Shown here piece after piece: positions 20,357 through 29,996 of a stretch of 64,000 bases of DNA (the stretch's first letter is position 1; each line of letters starts with the position of its first letter). Below the pieces are notes generated by a model. That model saw nothing but the letters and a program-made list of their open reading frames with translations. It was not told the DNA's origin and made no database searches. The DNA is from Microvirga zambiensis WSM3693 (GTDB taxonomy: Bacteria > Pseudomonadota > Alphaproteobacteria > Rhizobiales > Beijerinckiaceae). The stretch covers positions 62,001 to 126,000 of the forward strand of contig NZ_JAERQD010000006.1 of NCBI RefSeq assembly GCF_016735695.1, read 5' to 3'. Both the position numbers and the translations under genes were made by a program.

Positions 20357-22254
20357 CCTTGCCGAGTGAGATGAACCCAACGCATGGCACGATCCTGGTC
20401 GTCGACGACGAGCCGGACATTCTGATCGCTCTCGAAGACCTGTTCGAGGACGATTATCGCGTGCTGACGGCCTCGTCTCCGATCAAGGCGCTCGACATCA
20501 TCCGGAAAGAGCCGGATATCGCCATCATCATCTCGGACCAGCGCATGCCCGAGATGCAGGGTGACGAATTTCTGGCCAAAGCCCGCAACGTCACGGATGC
20601 GGAAGCGATCCTTCTCACCGGCTATGCCGATCTCAAGGCCGTCATCGGCGCGGTCAACAAAGGCCGCATCATGGCCTATGCGCCCAAGCCCTGGGATCCG
20701 GCAGCGCTCACCAACATGGTGGCCGCCGCCTACCAGCGGCGCATGCTCGCGCGGGAGCTCGACACCGAACGCTCGCTCCTGCACGGGCTGATGGACAGCA
20801 GCGGCGACCTGATCTCGTTCAAGGATCTCGACGGCCGCTTCGTGCGCCTGAACGCAAGCAAGGCCCGCACCCTCGGAAGCGCCGCCAAAAGCTGCCTTGG
20901 CCACAGGGAGCGCGACTACGTCTCGCCCGAGCGCGCAACGACGATCGAAGACGCGGAGCGCCGCGCCATCGCCGCGCGGGAGCCGGACGAAGTGGTCGAG
21001 GAGCGTATCGCGCCCGACGGCGCGACCCAGTGGTTTCTCATCAACCGCATTCCCATCCTCGACGAGGTGGGAAAGGTGACGAATCTTGCCACTATCGAGC
21101 GCGACATTACCGAGCGGAAGCTGATGGAGATGCGTCTGCGGCAGGCGGACAAGATGCAGGCGCTGGGAACGCTCGCAGGCGGCGTCGCTCACGATTTCAA
21201 CAACCTTCTGATGGCGGTTCTCGGCAGCTTGGATCTCGCATCGCGCCGGGCTCCCGACGATCCGCGGCTGACGCGCCTTCTGCAGAACGCCACCTATGCG
21301 GCGGAGCGGGGGGCATCCCTAACGCAGCGTCTCCTGAGCTTCAGCCGTCAGCGCGACATGCGGCTGCAGGCGGTGGACGTCAATCAGGTCATCACGGGCA
21401 TGAACGACCTGCTGACACGCACGCTCGGCGGCGTCATCCGGATCGAGCGCCAGCTGACCGACGAGCTGTGGACGGCCATGGTCGATCCGGACCAGCTGGA
21501 ACTGGCGATCCTCAACCTGTGCATCAACGCCCGCGATGCGATGACGGAAAGCGGTATTCTCACCCTTTCCACCCGCAACGAGACGGTCGAGGATGGACGG
21601 ATCGCGGAGCTCAACGGCGGGGATTACGTCGTGATCTCCGTGGCCGATACAGGCACCGGCATTCCGCCCGAGGTTCTGGCCCGCGTGCTGGAGCCCTTCT
21701 TCACCACGAAGGAAATCGGCAAGGGCACGGGCCTCGGTCTGCCGATGGTTTACGGCCTTGCCCAGCAATCCGGCGGCACCGTCACGATCCGCAGCACTGT
21801 CGGTACGGGAACGACCGTCGACCTCTACCTGTCCCGTGCCGCCTGCGAGCGGGAGGACAGCCCTCGCAATGAGCAAATTCTCACTATGGACACCCCCAAG
21901 GTGCGCATCCTTCTGGTGGATGACGATGCGGAAGTCAGGACGGTCACTGCTGCCTATCTCACCGATATGGGCCATCGGGTCGTAGAGGCTGCCGATGGAT
22001 CCTCTGCGCTTGCGATCCTGAAAACCGACGACCAGCTCGACCTTCTCGTCGCCGATTTCGCCATGCCGGGCATGACTGGAACCGACCTTGCCGACAAGGC
22101 GCGGGCGATCAGGCCCGAAATCGGCATCCTGCTCGTGACCGGCTATGCTGATCCAAAGCGCATGCCGGAAGGATATCCCATGCTGCACAAACCCTTCAGC
22201 CGCACCGATCTGGCGGCGAAGGTCACGGAAGCGGCCCGCCGGCCTGCAGCCTGA
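20353..22254 (+). CDS. REC-PAS-histidine kinase-REC hybrid
   Basis: 633 residues, soluble. Receiver 1 (about 10-130; D62 in ISDQRMP) has the look of RpfG/HupR-type receivers with KPWDP after the lysine. A PAS domain (about 140-255, [11 protein letters not shown]) precedes HisKA with H280 in GVAHDFNN, HATPase ([30 protein letters not shown]) and a second receiver (about 515-633; D568 in VADFAMPG). It has no DNA-binding, GGDEF or EAL part, so the final output must be encoded elsewhere. The start overlaps the preceding kinase by four bases; this is the last gene of the run, followed by 257 bases before dppA. Confidence 0.92.
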
Positions 22255-22434
22255 GGCGTCTCGTCTCGAAGGTTCGAGGCGCACTCCGCCCGCGACGTGG
22301 ACCTTTCGGAAGACCTTCGTTCGAACCGGGACAGGAATCGCGGAAAATTGACTTTTTGCGCCGTGATTCAGGCTGCCGCATGGGCAGAAAATGGTAAATA
22401 TCCTTTAAAAATTATCCATTGTTGCATGGACAGA

Positions 22435-22463
22435 TTGACAATTTCGGGGCTTCGCACCTTAAC
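22435..22463 (+). promoter_or_regulatory. Probable promoter of dppA
   Basis: TTGACA (22435-22440), a 17-base spacer and CTTAAC (22458-22463) lie about 50 bases before the dppA start in an AT-rich patch of a gap that is otherwise GC-rich. The -35 is a perfect consensus. The rest of the 22255-22511 gap shows no gene. Confidence 0.45.
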
Positions 22464-22511
22464 TCCGTCACAGAACGGCCACGAGTAGAGCCGTCTCAGA
22501 GGACCAAGGTA

Positions 22512-24113
22512 ATGAAAAAATCAGCCCTTTTCGCAGCCATCTGCGTTCCGGCCTTCCTGGCCGCCGCTCCGCTGGCCGCCAAAACCCTCGTCTACTGCTC
22601 CGAGGGCAGCCCGGAGAATTTCTATCCCGGCGTCAACACCACCGGTACGTCCTTCGACGCGACCGAGCAGATCTACGACAACATCGTCGATTTCGAGCGT
22701 GGCGGCACCAAGGTCGTCCCCGGCCTCGCCGAGAAGTGGGACATCTCCGCTGACGGCACCGTCTATACCTTCCACCTGCGCAAGAACGCCAAGTGGCATT
22801 CCAACAAGAACTTCAAGCCGACCCGCAACATGAACGCCGACGACGTCGTGTTCATGTTCGAGCGTCAGTGGAAGGAAGCGAACCCCTTCTTCAAGGTGAC
22901 CAGCCCGAACCACTCCTACTTCAACGACATGGGCATGCCTGCCCTGCTGAAGTCGGTTGAGAAGGTCGACGATTACACCGTCCGCATCACCCTGAACAAG
23001 CCGGAAGCTCCGTTCCTGGCCAACCTCGCCATGCAATGGGCGGGCGTTCAGTCGAAGGAATATGCCGACGCCATGCTGAAGGCCGGCACGCCTGAGAAGA
23101 TCGACCAAGAGCCGGTCGGCACGGGCCCGTTCTACCTGGTCCAGTACCAGAAGGACGCGATCATCCGCTACAAGGCGTTCCCCGATTACTGGGACGGCAA
23201 GGCGAAGATCGACGACCTCGTCTTCTCGATCACCCCGGACGCTTCCGTGCGCTGGGCCAAGCTCCAGAAGGGCGAATGCCACGTCATGCCGTACCCGAAC
23301 CCGGCTGACCTCGACGCCATGAAGAAGGACCCGAACGTCACGGTCATGGATCAGCCTGGCCTGAACGTCGGCTATCTCGCCTACCAGACCACGAAGAAGC
23401 CCTTCGACGACGTACGCGTCCGCAAGGCCTTCAACATGGCCATGAACAAGAAGGCGATCGTCGACGCGGTGTTCCTCGGCTCGGGCGTGCCTGCCATCAA
23501 CCCGATCCCGCCCTCCATGTGGTCGTACAACAAGTCCATCAAGGACGACGAGTACAACCCCGAAGCGGCCAAGAAGCTCCTGGCCGAGGCCGGCTATCCG
23601 AACGGTCTCGAGACCGACCTCTGGGCCATGCCGGTTCAGCGCCCCTATAACCCGAATGCCCGCCGCATCGCCGAGCTCATGCAGGCCGACCTCGCCAAGA
23701 TCGGCGTGAAGGCCGAGATCAAGAGCTTCGAGTGGGGCGAGTATCGCAAGCGCGCTCAGGCCGGCGAGCACCAGATGGCTCAGCTCGGCTGGACGGGCGA
23801 CAACGGCGATCCGGACAACTTCCTGCACACCCTGCTCGGCTGCGCCTCGGCGCAGAGCGCTTCGGGCTCGAACATCGCCAAGTGGTGCTACAAGCCCTTC
23901 GACGATCTCGTGACGAAGGCGAAGGTCGTGACCAACCAGGCCGAGCGTACCAAGCTCTACGAAGAGGCTCAGAAGATCTTCAAGGAGCAGGCTCCGTGGT
24001 TCACGGTGGCTCACGCCGTGCAGCTGAAGCCGGTCCGCAAGGAAGTCGTGGATTTCAAGCTCTCGCCGTTCGGCCGCCACACCTTCTACGGCGTCGATAT
24101 CAAGGGCAAGTAA
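22512..24113 (+). CDS. dppA: Dipeptide ABC transporter substrate-binding protein
   Basis: 533-residue periplasmic protein with a signal peptide (MKKSALFAAICVPAFLAAAPLAA) and an SBP family 5 fold. The mature start TLVYCSEGSPENFYPGV is very close to enteric DppA, as are ADDVVFMFERQW and the Trp/Asp-rich GWTGDNGDPDNFL segment lining the peptide pocket, so dipeptide is the most likely ligand. The ATG at 22512 is preceded by a short purine-rich stretch, and the signal peptide confirms it. The codon use is notably strict and GC-rich, as expected for an abundant protein. A strong hairpin separates it from dppB. Confidence 0.93.
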   Translation: MKKSALFAAICVPAFLAAAPLAAKTLVYCSEGSPENFYPGVNTTGTSFDATEQIYDNIVDFERGGTKVVPGLAEKWDISADGTVYTFHLRKNAKWHSNKNFKPTRNMNADDVVFMFERQWKEANPFFKVTSPNHSYFNDMGMPALLKSVEKVDDYTVRITLNKPEAPFLANLAMQWAGVQSKEYADAMLKAGTPEKIDQEPVGTGPFYLVQYQKDAIIRYKAFPDYWDGKAKIDDLVFSITPDASVRWAKLQKGECHVMPYPNPADLDAMKKDPNVTVMDQPGLNVGYLAYQTTKKPFDDVRVRKAFNMAMNKKAIVDAVFLGSGVPAINPIPPSMWSYNKSIKDDEYNPEAAKKLLAEAGYPNGLETDLWAMPVQRPYNPNARRIAELMQADLAKIGVKAEIKSFEWGEYRKRAQAGEHQMAQLGWTGDNGDPDNFLHTLLGCASAQSASGSNIAKWCYKPFDDLVTKAKVVTNQAERTKLYEEAQKIFKEQAPWFTVAHAVQLKPVRKEVVDFKLSPFGRHTFYGVDIKGK

Positions 24114-24132
24114 GCTAATCCCTTCAACCTAC

Positions 24133-24167
24133 GGCGGAGCGGCTCAAAAAAGCCGCTCCGCCTTTTT
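24133..24167 (+). terminator. Intercistronic terminator between dppA and dppB
   Basis: A perfect 12-base stem (24133-24144 with 24151-24162), a six-base CAAAAA loop and TTTTT at 24163-24167. It is a textbook intrinsic terminator, only 11 bases before dppB. It probably acts as a partial terminator or 3' stabiliser giving more binding protein than permease. Confidence 0.85.
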
Positions 24168-24178
24168 ATGTTCAGACG

Positions 24179-25189
24179 ATGCTCAGATTCATTTTGACCC
24201 GCGTCAGCCTGATCATCCCGACCTTTATCGGGATCACGTTGCTGGCTTTCTTCCTGATCCGCCTCGTACCGGGCGATCCCATCGAAACACTCGCCGGCGA
24301 GCGCGGCATCGATCCCGCCCGCCACGAACAGCTCCGCAAGGAATATGGCTTCGATCAGCCGATCTTCGTCCAGTACGGGATCTACCTGTCGCGCGTGCTG
24401 CAGGGTGATCTCGGCAAGTCGATGATCACGCAGGAGCCGGTTCTCAACGAGTTTTCCTCGCTTTTCCCGGCTACCGTCGAGCTTGCCTTCTGCGCGATCA
24501 TCTTCGCTCTCGTGCTCGGGCTGCCTGCCGGGATCATCGCCGCCATCCGACGAAATTCGATCTTCGACCATGGCGTGATGGGCATCTCGCTGGCCGGCTA
24601 TTCCATGCCGATCTTCTGGTGGGGTCTCATCCTCATCCTGTTGTTCTCGGTGCAGTTCGACCTGACACCCGTCTCAGGCCGCATCGACGTGCTCTATTAT
24701 ATCGAGCCGATCACGGGGTTCCTCCTGATCGATACGCTTCTCTCCGATGAGCCTGAAGCCTTCTGGTCCGCCGTCAGGCATCTGATCCTTCCCACCATCG
24801 TTCTCGGCACGGTTCCGCTCGCCGTCATCGCCCGCATGACCCGTTCCGCCATGCTGGAGGTGCTGGGCGAGGATTACATCCGCACCGCCAAGGCCAAGGG
24901 CCTGACCCGGTTCCGGATCGTCGCTCTGCATGCCCTGCGCAACGCCCTGATTCCGGTCGTGACCGTGATCGGCCTGCAGGTGGGAGTGCTGTTCACCGGC
25001 GCGATCCTCACGGAGACTATTTTCTCCTGGCCCGGTGTCGGCAAATGGCTCATCGACGCCATCTTCCGCCGCGATTATCCCGTGCTGCAGGGCGGCGCCC
25101 TTCTGCTCGGCGTCGTGGTGATGAGCGTGAACCTTCTCGTCGACCTCGCCTACGGCCTTATCAATCCTCGCATCAGGCATACGCGATGA
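24179..25189 (+). CDS. dppB: Dipeptide ABC transporter permease DppB
   Basis: 336-residue inner-membrane permease with six predicted helices. It has the family N-terminus (LTRVSLIIPTFIGITLLAF), RLVPGDP, and the cytoplasmic EAA-type loop AKAKGLTRFRIVALHALRN that docks the ATPases. It pairs with DppC to form the channel. It starts directly after the terminator hairpin and its stop overlaps the dppC start (ATGA). Confidence 0.93.
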   Translation: MLRFILTRVSLIIPTFIGITLLAFFLIRLVPGDPIETLAGERGIDPARHEQLRKEYGFDQPIFVQYGIYLSRVLQGDLGKSMITQEPVLNEFSSLFPATVELAFCAIIFALVLGLPAGIIAAIRRNSIFDHGVMGISLAGYSMPIFWWGLILILLFSVQFDLTPVSGRIDVLYYIEPITGFLLIDTLLSDEPEAFWSAVRHLILPTIVLGTVPLAVIARMTRSAMLEVLGEDYIRTAKAKGLTRFRIVALHALRNALIPVVTVIGLQVGVLFTGAILTETIFSWPGVGKWLIDAIFRRDYPVLQGGALLLGVVVMSVNLLVDLAYGLINPRIRHTR

Positions 25190-26100
25190 CCACTGAAATC
25201 ATGGAAGCTCCGGCTGTCGCCGCCCCGACCGCCACCCCGCCCCATCCGCTCCGCGAGTTCTGGAGCTATTTCAGCGCCAACCACGGCGCCGTCGCCGGTC
25301 TCGTCGTGATCGTCGCCGTCGTGATCGTGGCGCTCCTTGCCGATGTGATCGCCCCGCACTCGCCCTATGTCACCGACACCGCGATCGCCCTGAAGCCCCC
25401 GTTCTGGCAGGAAGGCGGCTCGCTCGCCTATCCGCTCGGCACCGACCCGATCGGCCGCGACATCCTCTCGCGCATGATCTACGGCGCCAGGCTGTCGCTT
25501 CTCATCGGCATCGTGGTGGTGGCGATCTCCATCGTTATCGGCACCGTGCTCGGCCTCGTCGCAGGCTTCTACCGCGGCCTGACCGAGATCTTCATCATGC
25601 GCCTGATGGACATCGTCCTCACCCTGCCGAGCCTGCTGCTCGCCATCGTGATCGTGGCGGTGCTCGGTCCGGGCCTGATGAATGCGATGCTTGCGGTCGC
25701 TCTCGTGATCCTGCCGCATTACGTGCGCCTTGCCCGCGCGGCGGTGATCACCGAAACCTCGAAGGACTACGTCATGGCAGCCCGCGTGAGCGGCGCCGGC
25801 ACGATGCGCCTGATGTTCAAGGAAGTGCTGCCGAACTGCACCGCTCCCCTGATCGTGCAGGCCTCTCTCGGCATCTCGACCGCGATTCTGGATGCGGCGG
25901 CGCTGGGCTTTCTCGGCCTCGGTGCGCAGCCTCCCTCACCCGAATGGGGCACCATGCTGGCGGACGCGCGCGAGTTCGTGCTCCGCGCGTGGTGGGTCGT
26001 GACCTTCCCAGGCCTTGCCATTCTCATCACCGTGCTCGCGTTCAATCTCCTCGGCGATGGTCTTCGCGACGCCCTCGATCCGAAACTGAAGAGGTCCTGA
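25186..26100 (+). CDS. dppC: Dipeptide ABC transporter permease DppC
   Basis: 304-residue second permease. The N-terminal cytoplasmic stretch ends in LREFWSYFSANHGAVAG before helix 1; the family signature LGTDPIGRDILSRMIYGAR and the EAA loop (AARVSGAGTMRLMFKEVLPN) are present. The start is taken at the ATG overlapping the dppB stop. Two bases separate its stop from the dppD start. Confidence 0.93.
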   Translation: MTTEIMEAPAVAAPTATPPHPLREFWSYFSANHGAVAGLVVIVAVVIVALLADVIAPHSPYVTDTAIALKPPFWQEGGSLAYPLGTDPIGRDILSRMIYGARLSLLIGIVVVAISIVIGTVLGLVAGFYRGLTEIFIMRLMDIVLTLPSLLLAIVIVAVLGPGLMNAMLAVALVILPHYVRLARAAVITETSKDYVMAARVSGAGTMRLMFKEVLPNCTAPLIVQASLGISTAILDAAALGFLGLGAQPPSPEWGTMLADAREFVLRAWWVVTFPGLAILITVLAFNLLGDGLRDALDPKLKRS

Positions 26101-26102
26101 CC

Positions 26103-26960
26103 ATGGCGCTTCTTGAAATCGAGAACCTCGTCGTCGAGTTTCTGACCTCCACCGGCATGTTCCGTGCGGTCGATGGCGTGTCGCTCAAGGTCGAGCAGCG
26201 CGAGGTCCTGGCGATCGTCGGCGAATCCGGCTCGGGCAAGTCCGTCTCGATGCTCGCCGTGATGGGCCTCCTGCCGTGGACGGCGAAGGTGACGGCCGAC
26301 AAGATGACCTTCAACGGCCGCGACCTTCTGAGCTTGTCCGATTCCGAGCGTCGCAAGATCGTCGGCAAGGACATCGCCATGATCTTCCAGGAGCCGGTAG
26401 CCAGCCTCAACCCCTGCTACACGGTCGGCTTCCAGATCGAGGAGGTGCTGCGCTTCCATCTCGGCCTCGGGCGGAAGGAGCGGCGTGCCCGCGCCATCGA
26501 GCTTCTGACTGCGGTCGGCATCCCCAATCCCGCCGAACGCCTGAGCTCGTTCCCGCATCAGATGTCGGGCGGCCAGTGCCAGCGCGTGATGATCGCCATG
26601 GCCATCGCCTGCAATCCGAAGCTTCTGATCGCCGACGAGCCGACCACTGCGCTCGACGTCACGATCCAGAAGCAGATCCTCGACCTTCTCGTGAAGCTTC
26701 AGGCCGAGCACGGGATGGGCATGATCATGATCACCCACAACATGGGCGTGGTCGCGGAGACCGCCGATCGGGTCGTGGTGCAGTACAAAGGCCGCAAGAT
26801 GGAAGAGGCGGACGTTCTGACCCTGTTCGAGAATCCGCGCAGCAACTATACGAAGGCGCTTCTCGCCGCATTGCCCGACAATGCGACGGGCGATCGCCTG
26901 CCAACCATCGCCGATTATTTCAAGGACGGAAGCGAGATCGCCGGAGCAGCCGTATCATGA
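26103..26960 (+). CDS. dppD: Dipeptide ABC transporter ATPase DppD
   Basis: 285-residue ATP-binding subunit with Walker A GESGSGKS (40-47), signature MSGGQ (154-158), Walker B LLIADEP (174-180) and the switch histidine in ITHNMG. It is clearly shorter than the usual 320-340 residues: the C-terminal oligopeptide-type extension, which in many homologues carries cysteines, is reduced to about 25 residues. It overlaps dppF by four bases. Confidence 0.92.
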   Translation: MALLEIENLVVEFLTSTGMFRAVDGVSLKVEQREVLAIVGESGSGKSVSMLAVMGLLPWTAKVTADKMTFNGRDLLSLSDSERRKIVGKDIAMIFQEPVASLNPCYTVGFQIEEVLRFHLGLGRKERRARAIELLTAVGIPNPAERLSSFPHQMSGGQCQRVMIAMAIACNPKLLIADEPTTALDVTIQKQILDLLVKLQAEHGMGMIMITHNMGVVAETADRVVVQYKGRKMEEADVLTLFENPRSNYTKALLAALPDNATGDRLPTIADYFKDGSEIAGAAVS

Positions 26961-27784
26961 GTGTCGTTCTCGAAGCCCGAAACATCGTCCGGGATTATCA
27001 CATGCCCGGAGGCCTCTTCTCCAAGGGCAAAACGGTTCACGCCGTGAAGGGCGTGAGCTTCACCGTCGAGAAGGGCAAGACACTCGCCATCGTCGGCGAG
27101 AGCGGCTGCGGCAAATCCACCCTTGCACGCATTCTCACGCTCATCGACCCTGCGACGGCCGGCGAGCTCTTCATCCAGGGCAAGAAGGTCGATATCGCGA
27201 AGGGGGATCTCACGAAGGATCTGCGGCGCGAGGTGCAGATCGTCTTTCAGAACCCTTACGGCTCCCTCAATCCTCGCCAGAAGATCGGCGACGTTCTGGG
27301 CGCACCGCTGGTGATTCACGGCAATGTGCCGGCGGACGAACGCCGTGAGCGCGCCATGGCCATGCTGAAAAAGGTCGGCCTCGGCGAGGAGCATTACAAC
27401 CGCTATCCGCACATGTTTTCCGGCGGCCAGCGCCAGCGCATCGCGATTGCCCGTGCCCTGATGCTCAACCCAAGCCTGCTCGTTCTCGACGAGCCGGTGT
27501 CTGCGCTCGACCTTTCGGTGCAGGCCCAGGTGCTGAACCTGCTCGCCGATCTGCAGGATGAGTTCAACCTCACCTACGTCTTCATCAGCCACGACCTGTC
27601 GGTGGTGCGCTACATCGCCGACGAGGTAATGGTGATGTATTTCGGCGAAGCGGTGGAATACGGCACGCGCAACGAGGTCTTCGCCGATCCGAAGCACGAC
27701 TACACCAAGACGCTGTTCGCTGCGACGCCGCGTGCGGATCCGGAAAGCATCAAGGCACGCTTGGCGCGAAAGAACGCGGCCTGA
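26957..27784 (+). CDS. dppF: Dipeptide ABC transporter ATPase DppF
   Basis: 275-residue second ATPase with Walker A GESGCGKS (47-54), FSGGQ (154-158) and LLVLDEP (174-180). Together with DppD it makes the heterodimeric motor of the importer. Like DppD it is short, ending soon after the HDYTKTLFAATP motif. It ends seven bases before the convergent AI-2E family gene, leaving no room for a separate terminator. Confidence 0.92.
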   Translation: MSVVLEARNIVRDYHMPGGLFSKGKTVHAVKGVSFTVEKGKTLAIVGESGCGKSTLARILTLIDPATAGELFIQGKKVDIAKGDLTKDLRREVQIVFQNPYGSLNPRQKIGDVLGAPLVIHGNVPADERRERAMAMLKKVGLGEEHYNRYPHMFSGGQRQRIAIARALMLNPSLLVLDEPVSALDLSVQAQVLNLLADLQDEFNLTYVFISHDLSVVRYIADEVMVMYFGEAVEYGTRNEVFADPKHDYTKTLFAATPRADPESIKARLARKNAA

Positions 27785-27791
27785 AATCACC

Positions 27792-29807
27792 CTACGCGGG
27801 CAGCGGCAGTCGGGTATTGACGGTCGCTGCCTGCTCCGCATTCTGCGAATTGGCCGGCTCCGGCAGTTTCTCCTCGTCGGTTGCGACCTTGAGGCACTGC
27901 ACCACGGCATCCCTCAGCGACGAAACGTAGTAATTCGCGCCGAGCGTCGCGCGCATCGGCTCGCTTTTCAAAACCGCGTCTTCCGCCGGCCAGAGACCCA
28001 CCAGCGTCGGTGCCTTCGCCTTCTGCTTCAGCCGGCGCAGCAGATAGCGCAGATGCGCCGGCGTTCCGCTGATCTCGAGATAGCTGATGCACACCATCTG
28101 CACGCCGGTCATGTCGAGATTGAAGATCTCCCGACGCGAGACGGCCGAGTGAGAAATGACGCGGGTGCCGAGCCCGTGCTTGTTCAGGAGCTGCGACAGC
28201 ATCTCGGAGGCAGCCTCGTCGAGCGGTCCGCGACCGGCGACGCAGAGGATCGCCCCTTCCGCCTTCCAGGCTTCCGGAATTCCGCGCGCCTCCGGAATCG
28301 GCTTCGTAACTGCAGGCTGCTTGTTGGCCGGCTTCTCACTCTCCGGCGGCGCAACCGGCTCGTCTTCGGTTTCCTGCGGATGCGGCTCGACATCGTCGTG
28401 ACCGCTGAGATCCTGCACGAGCGCGCGGGTCACATCCTTGACCTGATCGAGCTGGCGCTGAGTCAGCACGCCGCGCGTCGCATCGTTCGCGGCAAGCTGC
28501 AGGCCCCTGAGGGCGACCTCGTCGTAATAGGATGTGAGCGAACGGTCTCTCAGCAGAACTTCCGCCGATTCCAGCGCTTCGTCCGGATCTCCCGCCAGCA
28601 TGCGCTGGTAGAGATTTTCCGCCGGTGTGAGAGCGGGCCGGTCGCCAAGAAGCACGTCTAGAAATTCCAGCCGCTCCACGTGCCGCCCGAGCACCACGAG
28701 GCACAGGGTCAGCGGCGTGGCGATGAGCAGACCGACGGGCCCCCAGAGCCAGGTCCAGAAGATCGCCGAGATCACGACGGAGAAAGGCGAAAGGCCCGTG
28801 CTCTGTCCATAGACGACAGGTTCGATCGCATGCCCCATCAGCGGCTCGCCGATCAGGAACAAGGCCAGGGTCATGAGCGCCATCGACCAGCCTGGATCGA
28901 CTGCTGCAGCCAGCAGGATCGGAGGCAGGGCAGCGACGAACGAGCCGATATAGGGCACGAAGCGCATCAGCGCGGCGAAAACGCCCCACAGGACCGGGCT
29001 CGGCACCCCGATCAGCCACAGGCCGATGCCGGCCACGACGCCGAAGGCAGCGTTGAGGGCAAGCTGGGTTAGGAAGTAGCGGCTGAGCCGGCGCGCCGCA
29101 TCATCCATCGCCACGGTGGTACGATGGAGATCGCTCGCTCCGAACAGGCGAATCATGCGGTCGCGCAGATCCTCACGTTGCATGAGGATGAAGATCAGCA
29201 CCACGAAGACGATGCCCATGGTGGCGAGCGGTTCGAGCACAGGCAGCAGCACGTCCCGCGCCATCTGGGCGGGCGTCGGATCCGGCTCATGCACCTCGAC
29301 CGGCAAAGGGCCGGATGCTTCCGGAGGCGTCTGTGCGTTCGGCCCTGACGAGGCCGGCGCCTGAGGCGGCGGAGGCTCGGCAACCGCACGGTCGAAGTGC
29401 CGGCCGAAGTCCTTCAGAATTTGCGGCAGCTTTCCAAGGGTGCCCTCGCGCAATGAGCCGACCTTGGTCTCGATAGTGGTCTGATAACGCGGCAGATCAC
29501 TCGCCAAACCGGCCAGCTGAAAGCCGATGACTGCGCCAAGGGAGACGATGATGCCGAGGGCAACGAGCACCGCGATGATGACCGCCGGCACCCGGCCGAG
29601 ACGCCACCGGCGCAGCACCTCCACGAAGGGCGCCAGCACGAAGGCGAGGAGGATGGCCAGCACGACAGGCAGGAACACGTCCTGCCCGACATAGAGCGCG
29701 GCCAGCACCACGACGCCGACGGCGAGCGTCAGCAATCCGGAAAGACCTGGAACGCCGGGAGGCTGGATCTCCGTCTCCGAAGGGGATACCGAGGGCGTGG
29801 GACGCAT
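27792..29807 (-). CDS. AI-2E family (PerM-like) membrane protein with extra C-terminal domain
   Basis: 671 residues. Residues about 20-385 are the AI-2E/PerM transporter fold: paired N-terminal helices, a large soluble loop (about 100-195, with a Pro-rich insert) and a helix bundle including the conserved RFVPYIG at 282-288. The family exports small molecules (autoinducer-2, or Na+/H+ exchange in some members); the substrate here is unknown. Residues about 390-470 are helical, and about 515-640 form a separate alpha/beta domain (AILCVAGRGPLDEAASEML...VCISYLE) that looks Rossmann- or B12-binding-like and is absent from ordinary members. It converges on dppF. Confidence 0.85.
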   Translation of the reverse strand: MRPTPSVSPSETEIQPPGVPGLSGLLTLAVGVVVLAALYVGQDVFLPVVLAILLAFVLAPFVEVLRRWRLGRVPAVIIAVLVALGIIVSLGAVIGFQLAGLASDLPRYQTTIETKVGSLREGTLGKLPQILKDFGRHFDRAVAEPPPPQAPASSGPNAQTPPEASGPLPVEVHEPDPTPAQMARDVLLPVLEPLATMGIVFVVLIFILMQREDLRDRMIRLFGASDLHRTTVAMDDAARRLSRYFLTQLALNAAFGVVAGIGLWLIGVPSPVLWGVFAALMRFVPYIGSFVAALPPILLAAAVDPGWSMALMTLALFLIGEPLMGHAIEPVVYGQSTGLSPFSVVISAIFWTWLWGPVGLLIATPLTLCLVVLGRHVERLEFLDVLLGDRPALTPAENLYQRMLAGDPDEALESAEVLLRDRSLTSYYDEVALRGLQLAANDATRGVLTQRQLDQVKDVTRALVQDLSGHDDVEPHPQETEDEPVAPPESEKPANKQPAVTKPIPEARGIPEAWKAEGAILCVAGRGPLDEAASEMLSQLLNKHGLGTRVISHSAVSRREIFNLDMTGVQMVCISYLEISGTPAHLRYLLRRLKQKAKAPTLVGLWPAEDAVLKSEPMRATLGANYYVSSLRDAVVQCLKVATDEEKLPEPANSQNAEQAATVNTRLPLPA

Positions 29808-29996
29808 TCTGTCGATCTCTACAAGCGGGGAGCCGATCTCGCCGCCCTAAACAACGTGCTCGACGGCCAAACGATCCTTGAGCGCGACAGCAAAGCTTGT
29901 CCCGGAGCGAGCTGGGACCTTTTGCCATCTGCACGCGCGGGAATCAGGTCCCATCTCATCGAGATAACGACAATCCCTTCTTCAGCTCCGGCCTCC

